Of a stretch of DNA of 64,000 bases, positions 9,040-19,693 are shown piece by piece. The position numbers were made by a program, and so were the translations under genes. The notes beneath the pieces are model-generated. The model did not search any database, was not told the DNA's origin, and was given only the letters and a program-made list of their open reading frames with translations. The stretch's first letter is position 1. Each line of letters opens with the position of its first letter. Origin of the DNA: Ananas comosus (lineage: Eukaryota; Streptophyta; Magnoliopsida; Poales; Bromeliaceae); contig NC_033625.1 in NCBI RefSeq assembly GCF_001540865.1, positions 6,656,023 through 6,720,022 of the forward strand, given 5' to 3'.

Positions 9040-11226
9040 AAGGTTACAACCACAACACCATTCACAGGTTTGTTTTGAAAAGTAAATGAACTGAACAATT
9101 GGTTAGGTGACCATATAAGGAAGACTCACGGTAATATAGGCAAGGATGTGGGGTTTGGGTTGTGTCCCGGTATGTATTCGAGTTAGGTAAACTCGATGGC
9201 GCGTTACTTCTTTTCGTACTTCGGTTTTCGCACAAGCTGGTGTCTAAGTCGGATAAAGTTAGTGGCGGTGCACCTTTTTCGAACATCGAGTGGTGGACAC
9301 GTTTCCTAGTGGTTCCAGTCCTGTCAGATCGGAGTGGGGCCTTGAAAGGCCAGATGATTCTGGGCCTATGGCGAGTGTCATGACTGCGACGCCCAGGGCC
9401 ATCTCTCTACTTAGGACACGAGAGCTGTTGCGATGTCTCTACGGAGACGGGTGTATAGGACCAGTCTGGGTCGCCGAATTTGTAGGCGTTATAGGGTGTA
9501 GCCCAGGGTTTGGATTGCGGTTGTTTCAGCGACTGCATTGTTAGTTGTTGCTTCCGCAGACTTTGGGTAAATTGTTGATGCCTACCTCTCTTTCCTGATT
9601 GCTGGTGGAAATCAGCGTTCGGAATCTTTTGACTTTTACCTCGTTCATTTCTTACCGACCAGAAGTCGGAATTGACACAGTTTTGGTGTCATGTTTTCAT
9701 TAAGGCATACATCGTATGCGGTTATTCTACACCCAAATTTGGTGTGTTGTGGGTTAGTTCGTAGTTGGGTCTATATTCGAGATGTTCTTAGGGTCGTTCT
9801 AAGTTCGAAATGTCGACTTGTAAAGTCAGATGTTTCCAGACTAGTATTGATTTGAGCTTTCTGGTTCAGTAGAGAGGTATCAAGTGGCTTTGATACAATA
9901 ATATTCGAGTACTGTCTCAACTGGTTGTTGGTAGTGGATCTATAGGATATTTCGCTTTTTTTTTGATGAGTATATTGGCTGCAGACATATACTGTCGAAA
10001 GAGAAAAGAAAATATTCTTCCTTCCTGTTTTGGGACTCATGGATTGGGTCGGTATTTCTTTCCTTCGTAGATAGTCTTGTGAGGATGGTTGGGTTGGTAT
10101 TCTTTGACCACGTAGTGGCCTTGATTATCTTGGCAGGTTTGCGCAGTTGATTTCTATCACTGCAGCGTGGTTCTGAACTCTGAGTTCGAGTCTTGGTGTT
10201 CATAGCTTTGTTGTGCTTCCATTTAACTAAAAGGTTTGTTGGTTTAGTTAGTTTCAGTTGTTGTCTTGAGGATAGTTGTTTAGCTTTGATTGTCATGTAA
10301 GGTGTTTATTTTTGAAGGATTGTAACTTCGGCCTTTTGTGGACTTTGGATTGATGCTTGCGGTTAATTAGGTGAACAGGTGCGCCGGGTGGTTCTCAAAA
10401 GATAGTTATCTGGTGTTTGCTCGAAAACACGATAAGCTAGGTCCCTTGTAGGACGCAGCGAAGGGTCTCGTAGAGACAGGTAGTGAGCATCACCGATGGT
10501 TGGTTCGTATAGTGGCATTGGCAATCCTGTGCACCAAGTTTTGGACTTGATGGCGAGTTTATTGGTTTAGTCGAACCAGTTTTATTTGAGCAAGCGAGCG
10601 AATTGTCGGAGCTCAATTTAGTTTTGTCAGCCTTCGACCTTGTTGGTCAGGTGAAAGGTGAGTTTGTGGGACCTTAGGACAGAATGTCAAAGGGGCTTTC
10701 CGTAGATGTGGAATTGACTTCGCAGTTGCCATGATCGGTTATGGGAGGACTGTAGCTTCAAGAGGTGTTTCTACGACTCGAGTTTTGGGAGAACGTTTGT
10801 TTTTCCGCTCGTGAGTGAGCAATGTTGAATTTTTGTTGGCTTAGTCGGAATATATTTTGCTCCGATCCAGGTATTTAAACTCCAAGTTTGGTGGTGTTGC
10901 GTAGTGATTCTTTTCTGTGAACCTTAGGACATGTGGTCGAGTCGGTTGAGGCTTTTTCGGACCAAGGTTTACAGGATGTTGTTGATCACGCGGTGTGTTT
11001 ATGGTCCGCAGACTTTGGGATTTGCGTACGTGTCCCTCGATGCTCCTGTTCTTGTAGAACGCAGTTTATTCTCCCCTTTTCAGAGGTTTGTCTGTCAATT
11101 CTTAGAATTTGTTGACTGGGATCAGTATCCAAAGGTGTTACGCGTGGGGGCAATGTCAAGAGTTTGATTACTGTGTGGGTACGTGGTTTCAAGTTTCGAT
11201 GGACGAAACTTCTTTTTAAGGGGGGG
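9040..11226 (+). other. Internal domain of the LTR element, non-coding
   Basis: About 2.2 kb with stops in every frame; the longest open stretches are about 120 codons and show no retroviral-type motif. It ends in ttcgatggacgaaacttctttttaa followed by the polypurine tract, a sequence style seen at the 3' end of gypsy-type pol regions. It could be the remains of an autonomous parent after loss of coding sequence. Confidence 0.55.
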
Positions 11227-14200
11227 TGATGTAAGGGACTTTGAGATTTCTGACAGTGAATAAAACTCTCTGTTTGATATGTTTATGTGTGTAATTTAAT
11301 TACATTAAGCCCTCGTCAAGTTTCAGGGAAAACTGAGTAATATGGAAGGAAGATACGCGATTTTTAGTTTTCACCTTTAAAGTGAATAGTAACTCGGTTT
11401 CCGGAAAGTACGGCAGTACGTTGAGCTTCTTGGTGCGTTATCGGACTCCGTCTATATCGGTCCAATAGCTCGTTTCGACCGGACCAAGCTGTTCTGGAAA
11501 ATTAGTGCGCTTGACGGATTTTTGATAGTTTCGACGCACGGATTTCGGAGAAATCCAAATACATGTTTTATATGTTCATTTGTGTGTTTGCATTCTTTAT
11601 TGAAGAAGGTTGGAGTTTGTATGTGAATCCCGTGATCGATCGAGAGCGAACGAAAGTGTAGCTTTGTTGTCTCTGAGTGCTGATTGCACTGGTGCGATCA
11701 CGTTCGCAAATCTGAACGGACAGATCTGCAGAGAATTTGCACGGCTTGAGATCGAGGAAGAGCGATCGGTGTGGGGAAAACGGTATTTTTGCATTAAGTC
11801 TGCACAATTTTATTACGAATTCGAATGAGGATCAAACGCTGGAGGTGCGTACCACGCGATTTACTCGTGCTTGTGAAGGTTTTGAGTTGGAATTAACCGG
11901 TCGGAGGGATTTGTGCAAGCGGGCTTTGTATATTTATTGTCTTTAGGGTTTCTATGCAACGACCCTAGTTTCGGCCGACCTAGTCTTCCAGCTATGCGTA
12001 GGTAGACTCAGCAGGCTCTTACCCTGGCCGTGCTCGCGCCGGACCCGGCGTGCGACTCGATGCCGCCGGAAAACTCTAAATGGCGGTCATCTCATTCTCC
12101 ACCCTCTCGGCCCGCGTTACTCAGGGAAACGCCCGAAGCGAGATCCTTCACCCTAGTGGCCAGAGATGTTACCTCCGGCGCGACCTCGCACGCCCCCGCC
12201 GTCGGCACGCGCGGCCGACGCCGCCGAGAAGCACACCTGTCCCTGCGTCACCTGGCTTATCACCCAGGCCCTGAGTCTGTGTGATCTTGCATCGCGCGCC
12301 GCCACCGGCTCCCCGTGGCCGCGCCGGCCTCTAGAACCTCCGGCGACTTCGGGTGCCTCACCGTCGTTCCCCGGCGCTGGCCGGTCGATGCGTGCACCCT
12401 GCGGCCGCCCAGAGCTTGACATGCGGGGCTGAGGCAGAAGCACCTCGGGCACCGCAGACAGCACCGCCACGGTAGTGATGCACCATGACCCCTTCGGCCC
12501 CGGCGACGGATCGCCGTCGCCCCGACTCCTCCGGTCGCCGCAAGTGGCCCGTCGCCGCCGCTACCCTCCCCCTGCGGGCGGCCAGTTCTGTTGCAGGCCG
12601 AGCCACACCCAGCCACCGCGCGCTGCCCTACGCCGGGCTGGCGTGAGCATAGGCTCCGCCTGGTCGGCCGCACTCGTCGCGCGCCGGCCTCCCTGTCGCC
12701 GGAGCTCCCTGTTTGGCGGATCTGGGTCAGTCCCTTCTCCTAGGATTCAGGTGGGACTTTAAGGCATCAATGACCGCCGTCTGTCGCTGCCTCCGTCGTC
12801 CTGACGCGCCGAGCCCCGGCCTCATCTGGACTTGGATGTACCCCCCTATGCGCCTGCCGTGTCCGGCGCGGCCGGCCACCCGAGCCCTGCTAGCTCCGGG
12901 TAAGACTATTTTTAGATTCCAGCACAGTAGCTTAGCTTTCCGGCCACCTTCCCGGTGTTCGAACGACTCCCCGAACGCCAGGAGGTGAGGCACGGTGATC
13001 ATTGGGTTGTGCTTGAACACGATTGCTCACTCTGTGAGGGGTTACGGGATGCCGGTATAGCGGGTTTAGGTAAGATTTCATGATCAACCGCCCTGCGCGG
13101 GCGTTTTTGTTTTCGTCTGAAACGATCGCGCCGCAATCCGTGCGCGCGCGTGTTAGACGGCGGCAGTTGCTCCGAATGGTGAGCACGGGCCTCAGGCATG
13201 CTGAAACTCTTAGCGAGCAAGGTGTGAGTCACCCTTCGTTGATCCCTGGTCTTGCTTATACGGACTAGTCGGAGCATGAAATACATTAAAATGGATGTGG
13301 ATTTCATGTATCGTTAGGAATTGTATGCCGTTCGCTTTGTTGTAGCTGTTGTTGGCGGCAGGTGGGCTGGGCCTAATGGACTGGATTGTCAAGGCCCGAC
13401 CCTTTGCGAGATCGAAATGCATTTCGGTGGTTTTTCGCGAAAAATCCGCCGAGCGGAACGCAGGGTTCGGTTCGGAATTTATTTCGACGATGCTTTGTGA
13501 GCTATTGTGTAGTCGCTGAGCCTTGTTGGGGTCACATTCATCACATTGTGAGGTTCGGTAGATTGATGGTAGTGCAGCGAGGTGGATTCAGTGTCGAAAT
13601 AAGAACTGTCCGGGAACCCGAGATTCGCACAAATTATCGGCGAATAATTGTGTAGGGGGTGTTATCTTGTGTGTTACTACCAAAAACTCCAAATTGGAGT
13701 GTTGGGGCAACAGGTGAATCGTGCACGAGTCGGTGAGTTCGGGAACTTAAGTGGAATCCCGACTGGCGGTGGTGTGTTTCGGGACTTCGGTGAGTTACGA
13801 TGCATCGGTTTTTGGGAAACGATACGGGGTTCTGTGTGGTGGTTTGTGGACGTGTATGTTCAAGTGGTGGGTTGGTTTACTGAACCCGTGCGGATTCGTT
13901 AGGTGCACGGTCGACTTGTGAGTACGACAGTGTTCCGAGCGCAGAGTGACAGGTGGGTACTTCGTCCGAAGATGTCCGGTACAGTGGGTGCACGCTCAGG
14001 TGATATTTTTCGCTATCCCTATTCTTCTGTGCTATTTTTCGTATTATATATTGGAGCTTGCATCCCGTCGTTTTATTATTACTATAATATATTGTTTCGT
14101 ATGTATTAGTTATGTGTAGGAGTAGAGTAATTATCCACTTGCTGATATCGGTAGACCTGATTGGTCTGTTTCTCGTACTTTTGTTCGGTGACCTTTGATG

Positions 14201-15894
14201 TGTCGGTTTCAGTAACTTTTCGTTTTTTTTTTCGAGTGACCTATGATCGGGATGCTTTTATCTTATATCTGTTGACCTGGTGATTGGTCGGTTGTTGCTT
14301 TATTGTATTGGGTTGGTCTTTCTTGAATTCTGTTGTTCGATGACCTTTGATGTCGGTGTACCCTGAGGGAGTAGGATTGTTCGGCTAGGTGCTGACGGTT
14401 TAGTTCTGCGACTATATCATTACACTCCTGTGACCTATCGGTCGGTTTTGCGTTCGTACTTTAGTGAACTCGATTCAGTATCTTAATTTTATTCTTTTTA
14501 TTTACTCTGCTCTGGTTGTTCTATGTGTGTATCCTGTATGGAGTAGATAAGATGGCAATTCGATTGATATATACTTGTGACCTGGTTGGTCGGTTTCTCC
14601 TGTTTGCAATCGGTGACACTGTTTGGTCAGGTTGTTTACTTTCGATATTGACCTATCATCGGTCGGATTTCACGTTGTTACTTGATGGACCTAACGGTCG
14701 GTATGCCCAGAGGGCAGTGATTGTCGGCTGATTGCACGGTTGAGCTATTGGAATATGTTCGCATTGATCGGCCACAGTCGAGTGATTTTCACGTTACACC
14801 AGCGCGGTTGATCCCCGCCAGGAGGGTGTTCTTATTTCGAAAAGTGCGTCGTACATGACCCGTGAGAGCAGCGGTGTTCTCTTTGTAGCTAGGGTTACAT
14901 GCAGGGTGTGAGCAGATAGTGGCTTTTTCCTGAGGTCCTTAGCCCGGACACGGCGGTTTAGATTGGTTACTTTTGGGGACTTCGTCGCGGTATGACGGCA
15001 TATAGCTTATAGTATGCCGGTTGTTTGCAGTATGTACTTCCAAGTTCTTTTCTTTACAGTTGTTTGCTTACATTAGTATTGATATCCTGATTGTATGCAT
15101 GAGTTGTACTTACAGTAGCGGTAGTTGTGTTATTCATATTATATATTCTCGTATCAGTCCATTATAGTTGATAGTGTTATTTTACTTACCATATTGTTTG
15201 GTTATCTCTTCTGATTCGGGTGATGTACTCCTCGCCGTCTTTCGGCTTGCGGTACCCACTGGGAGGGGAGACATGTTTACTGTTCTCACCGTCCCCACCA
15301 TTTTTCACGGTATCGTGGGCGTTGAGTAGTTGGGACGCAGACGTGAGGTACGTGTGTAAGCGGTTCGATAGAGCTTCCGACCAGGTTATTTTCGATTTAG
15401 CTATTACCTTTTATTTATGTGGCATATTTATAGCTAGTCGGTCTACATGTGTTTCAGTTTTGTTTTATTAATTGAAATATCTAAGTTTTCGTGGTTTGGG
15501 AATGTAATAGGAATTGTGATTTCTTTGAATAAAAGGTTTTTACACTCGTCGGTAGCGTTTCTTAAAAGAATAAGGTTTCCGTGTAGGGACAGTTTTCAAA
15601 GAATTTTTGTGATTTTCTATTTAAACATCTGAATGTAAAACTGTTGATGTGATTGATGTATGTATGAATGTTATAGTTATCTTATATTCATCTGTTGTGG
15701 TTGTATCCTGGTCTTGTACTGTGTAATTTTGATCAGACGCCGTGCAAATAATAGGCGGAGCTTGCTCCTGTGACAGTGGATTCCTGTATTGTGGCTGGAA
15801 TCTGGCATACCTGGGGTCGGTTTTCAAAAAGAAAAAAAATATTCAGTCGTCTTTCGCTTTGTTTTAAACGTGAAAAGGACCCCGGGGCGTGACA
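11227..15894 (+). repeat. 3' LTR, about 4.7 kb
   Basis: It starts tgatgtaag directly after the polypurine tract and ends gcgtgaca. It includes a GC-rich stretch (about 11,960-12,910) with short open frames but no protein features, and a zone of repeated tgacct/ggtcggt dyads (14,150-14,730). Only its last 1.1 kb can be compared with the 5' copy. Confidence 0.65.
14150..14730 (+). repeat. Tandem dyad repeats in the LTR
   Basis: About nine spaced motifs consist of tgacct followed within a few bases by ggtcggt or a close variant (for example tgacctatcggtcggttt at 14,429 and tgacctggttggtcggtttct at 14,576). Each is an imperfect palindrome. A larger unit also repeats: 'ccctgagggagtaggattgttcggct' at about 14,359 returns as 'cccagagggcagtgattgtcggct' at about 14,707. 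Repeated dyads in an LTR could be protein-binding sites; that role is a guess. Confidence 0.6.
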
Positions 15895-16401
15895 GTTTTG
15901 TTGTGAACTACCTTGGGTTTATTAATTATCTAGGAATTAAACTATATATGAGGATTCATATTTTATTTTTTTTATTATTGTTCAAAATAATCTGTCTTAT
16001 ATAACTTATATTGTTCAATATTTATGCGAATAATTGACGGGAAGGGCCATCCAATTTGCAAAGACATTCCTAGAGATATTGTTAAGTAGATCCGTAAACA
16101 GGACATTGTGAGAAAGTATTCTCAAATATGTTTCATATTTAATAATTTTTTAAATTTTTTAATTCTTTGGAGACCAAAATCAGAACTTTAGTTCTTTTTG
16201 ATTCAATCTTAAAATAATTTTAAAAATGGAATCTAAATTTTTATATTGTTGGAATGCTAATGTGCCATCTCCCGCAATCCTACGTGGTCCGCGGGCGGGT
16301 ACTTCATGGGGACGGCTGAGGGAGCTGAGGGAGGAGAAGGGTATGGACCCCTCTTCCTCTTTGTTGAATCAATTATATATATATAATATATATATAATAT
16401 A

Positions 16402-16433
<32 letters not shown>

Positions 16434-16456
16434 TATATAATAATATATAATATATC

Positions 16457-16556
16457 NNNNNNNNNNNNNNNNNNNNNNNNNNNNNNNNNNNNNNNNNNNN
16501 NNNNNNNNNNNNNNNNNNNNNNNNNNNNNNNNNNNNNNNNNNNNNNNNNNNNNNNN
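16457..16556. other. Assembly gap of 100 N
   Basis: Exactly 100 N, the usual placeholder for a gap of unknown size. TA microsatellite lies on the left and a GAA microsatellite directly on the right, which probably caused the gap. Confidence 0.98.
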
Positions 16557-16560
16557 TGGG

Positions 16561-16667
16561 AAAGAAGAAGAAGAAGAAGAAGAAGAAGAAGAAAAAGAAG
16601 AAGAAGAAGAAGAAGAAGAAGAAGAGAGGAAACTGAGAGATGAGAACAATAATGAGGGAAATAGTGT

Positions 16668-16721
<54 letters not shown>
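16561..16721. repeat. (GAA)n and (TA)n microsatellites beside the gap
   Basis: A nearly pure GAA tract covers 16,561-16,624 and a pure TA tract covers 16,671-16,721. Further TA-rich sequence (16,374-16,456) lies left of the gap. Confidence 0.95.
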
Positions 16722-16723
<2 letters not shown>

Positions 16724-17272
16724 CCCATACAGAGAAATAAATGATTATTATACAAGAAATAAACAATATATCTTCTTAGAAAATTAATTAAGAACAAAAG
16801 TATAATGTTTGTAAATATTAATGATATATTTAAGCTAAAAGTAAAAGAACCAATATTATTAAAAGGAACTATAAAGCAAACTTCTTGCCACTATTTATTT
16901 TGAAATTAACCCTTAATGATTTTTTATTTAAAATGTTCAGTGGATTGATGATATATTGAGAGCTCCAAAGTAATAGTCTATTTTTATTTTTTTTAATATT
17001 TTTCCTTAAAATCGAGTTTTTCTAAAATTTAGTTGTGGACCCTCTGTGGTTAATTTGTCTTTCTTTAGGGTTATAACTATATTTTATTAACTTTATTCCT
17101 TAAAATCGAGCTCTTAATTAATTTTTGTATTTTTTTACAAAATAAAATATTTAACTAGATATTTTTATTTCTAAATTACGTTGTCAATTATTAGTTGGAT
17201 TTAGTTCGTATTATTTGTTTTTTAGATGGATCGTATATTTGGAAGGGCTATAATTTTCTAAGAAATACTAAA
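16722..17272. other. AT-rich intergenic DNA, nothing recognised
   Basis: No gene, repeat end or motif is seen. The last 30 bp match a second copy near 17,935-17,970, so the region forms the left part of a tandem duplication into which the next element inserted. Confidence 0.4.
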
Positions 17273-17280
17273 TTTAGAAC

Positions 17281-17854
17281 TGGGGTTGACAAATGAGCGA
17301 GCCAAGCTTGTGTTCGGTTCGCTCGAGATCGATTCAAAATTAAATGAGCTGAGCTTGAATAGAAAATAAAACTCGAAATATATTTCAAGCTGGGCTTGAG
17401 TATATAATATGTATATTAATTATATGTGCATAGAGTTTAAGTTATTGGGCATATTTGTTGGCCCACAAAATCAAAACAACAAAACCTTACTCTTAAGTAT
17501 TCTCTGTCCCTCTCTTTCACTTGCTTATAATGTCGCTTTACCTAAATTATTTTCTTAATATTATAATATCGTATTTCATGCATTTATTTTGTATATTAAA
17601 TTACTAGACATATTTTTCGTATTAAATTTAAGATAATATTTATAAAATTAAACTATAAATTATATGATTTAAGAATTTCAAGCAGCTCATTTAGGGCTCA
17701 AGCTCGCTCGACTCGAAGTTAGGCTTGCTCGAGCTTGGCTTGAATTAATTTCAGCCGAACTTGAGCCTAAATTTAGGCTCGAAATTAATTTCAAGCCAAG
17801 CTTGAGCTGAGATAAGCTCGCTCAAGCTCGACTCGTTTCCGGTTTCCACCCCTA
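17281..17854. mobile_element. hAT-like MITE with 8-bp target duplication
   Basis: A 574-bp element starts tggggttgac and ends gtttccacccta, so its outer ends are inverse (t[g/a]gggg-tg). It is flanked by the perfect 8-bp duplication tttagaac (17,273-17,280 and 17,855-17,862). The inside is rich in gagctcgagc/gcttgagc-type words in both orientations. An 8-bp duplication plus a taggggtg-like end is the hAT pattern. There is no transposase. Confidence 0.75.
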
Positions 17855-18027
17855 TTTAGAACTAAGAAGAGGTATAATCTTATAATCCTTCATCCTAGTG
17901 CTATAATCTTATAACCTTTTTTGTGAGGGTTACAATTTTTTGGCGAATGCTAAATTTAGAACCAAAAAGGACTATAATCTTATAATCCTTGTTCCTAGGG
18001 CCTCCTAAAATTTAGTGAACTATTAAA

Positions 18028-18211
18028 TGGTCCTAATGATGGTGTTGTTGGATTCCTAAAAATGGTGCTATAGAATCCCTGGGTTATTTTTAAGGGTAAT
18101 ATCAGATATCCAATGGAAAATAATTGGTCCTAATGATGGTGTTGTAGGATTCCTAACAATGGTGTTATAGGATCCTTGGGTTATTTTTAAGGATGATATC
18201 AGATCTCCAGC
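18028..18211. repeat. 97-bp tandem duplication
   Basis: Two direct copies begin tggtcctaatgatggtgttg at 18,028 and 18,125 and share 'ggttatttttaagg-t-atatcagat'. Non-coding. Confidence 0.75.
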
Positions 18212-19693
18212 TCACTTCGCACTGTAATTCTAGCACTCCCTGCAGGCTACTGCCAAAAGTTTTTTTTGTCTACTCATTTTATCATTTGTTTAATTAAAAA
18301 TAAAAAAAACAAAGGTTAGCAAATCCTAAAGATTAAACTTTACAACCTTTAGACGAGGGATTGTAGAGTTCATAATTTGGTTGTAGACTATGCTTTTTTC
18401 CTTTTTATTTTTTAGTGTCAATGTCACCAAAGTCCGAACGCCCTAAATAATATTTAAAAAAAGCACGTTTCCTGCACAAGCCATCCCGTACAACTTGTGG
18501 CATATATAAAAGAGAGAAATCATTGCCAGGTCAATTTTACTAGACCCAATAAATCAAACCGCAGGTTGGTAGAAGCTATGTTATTGACTCCTTTCACCAG
18601 GTGGCGAATCCATTTTTTGTTAGTAGCTGTGTGTCGCATTCCAACTGGATGGATATACGGATGACCGAGTAGACGAGATGATTTTACATCTTGTTTGATA
18701 TACTTGGAGAGGAGAGAGGGGATGGGTCGATTCTTAGGCTGCTAATGCAATTATAGGGGACCTACTTTAGATTAGAGGTTGTAGATACTCTCGTGGGCCT
18801 ACCACGTTCAAAGTGGATGTGAAGATTCAAGGTCGAAGATACTCTTCCATTTCTTTTCATCTTGTCTTGAGCATTAAAAATTTGTCCACTTCTTTGCTCT
18901 TGAAAATTATTTGCCCTTGTCTGAAAGAAAACTTGACTCAACGCAATCTGGTTACTTTTTTTTTTTCCTTTTGTTTTTTCTTTTAAAAAGTCATAGGCTT
19001 GCATGCACCAGCATATTCAAGCTCCTAAGTGTAACTTGAATATGAAATCCGTAAGTTTTTGAAGGATGCCAGCCCTACAGTTATTCTACATAGGATTTAC
19101 AACATCTAATCAAATATTTTCATATTGCATAAAGATACATATTATATTTCCAACATCATTTGACTATGAAATCTCTCTTTTACATCTGATTAGACCTTCT
19201 TCTATCCTGTGTGGCATAATATGATTGGCTTGTGGTATATTATATGTGGTGTAACTATTACAACAAATACTTCCTTTTCCTTTAGATCACTGTTCTTATG
19301 TATTAAAGATCAATGATATTGACATACATAATCTAGAGGTATTACTTTGATTTATGCATGTATTTCAAGGTGCCATGAATTTGCTAATACTTCTATAATA
19401 TTGTATAATAACCTGCTATGGAATCCAAAGGATTTCGCGTATGCATTGGGTGGAAATTTTTGGAAGTGCTGTTCCATTTTTTAAGTAGAATATTGTTTTC
19501 ATAAGCTATTGCTTTATTAGTATACATAGTATTAAAGTCTTTGACTGGTTCATACATATAAGTTAAGAGCGTTATATGTATTAGCCAATATTTCAACAAT
19601 TATTAAAAACAATATTCTTGAGAACTTCTTAATTTAATTCCACGTGCTAAATTTACACCAGTTGGTTTACATTATTGTATTTTATGTTGACAG
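18212..19693. other. Region upstream of the first visible PEPCK exon
   Basis: This stretch was read in all plus-strand frames for the N-terminal part of plant PEP carboxykinase (an acidic, phosphorylatable extension followed by a conserved DELHSLQKK-type block). None was found. There is no TATA-box/leader arrangement that I can support either. A minus-strand frame at 18,762-19,004 has no family features. Confidence 0.5.

Larger units (their letters stand above)
7881..15894 (+). mobile_element. Large non-coding LTR retrotransposon (LARD-like), 5' truncated
   Basis: The sequence at 7881-9019 is repeated at 14,779-15,894, and both copies end in gcgtgaca. Eight bases after the first copy is the initiator-Met tRNA primer site tggtatcagagc (9028-9039). 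A polypurine tract, aaggggggg, at 11,218-11,226 is followed by tgatgtaag. The simplest reading is a 3' LTR of 11,227-15,894 (4.67 kb), a 2.2-kb internal domain, and a 5' LTR of which only the last 1.14 kb survives. No gag, protease, reverse transcriptase or integrase is recognisable. Very long LTRs with a non-coding interior match large retrotransposon derivatives. The sequence just before the polypurine tract resembles the gypsy/del type, but this is inference. Confidence 0.75.

Noticed and set aside
12030..13300. Several overlapping GC-rich frames on both strands (80-140 codons)
   Set aside because: They lie inside the 3' LTR, have Arg/Pro/Ala-rich composition in all frames and no domain. 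Long frames are expected by chance at this GC content.
14779..15894. Reading the LTRs as 1.1 kb long with an internal domain of 5.7 kb
   Set aside because: There is no polypurine tract before 14,779, whereas aaggggggg followed by tgatgtaag is present at 11,218. The long-LTR reading is preferred, though not proven.
16257..16797. Minus-strand frames across the N gap
   Set aside because: They are translations of TA and GAA microsatellites joined through N.
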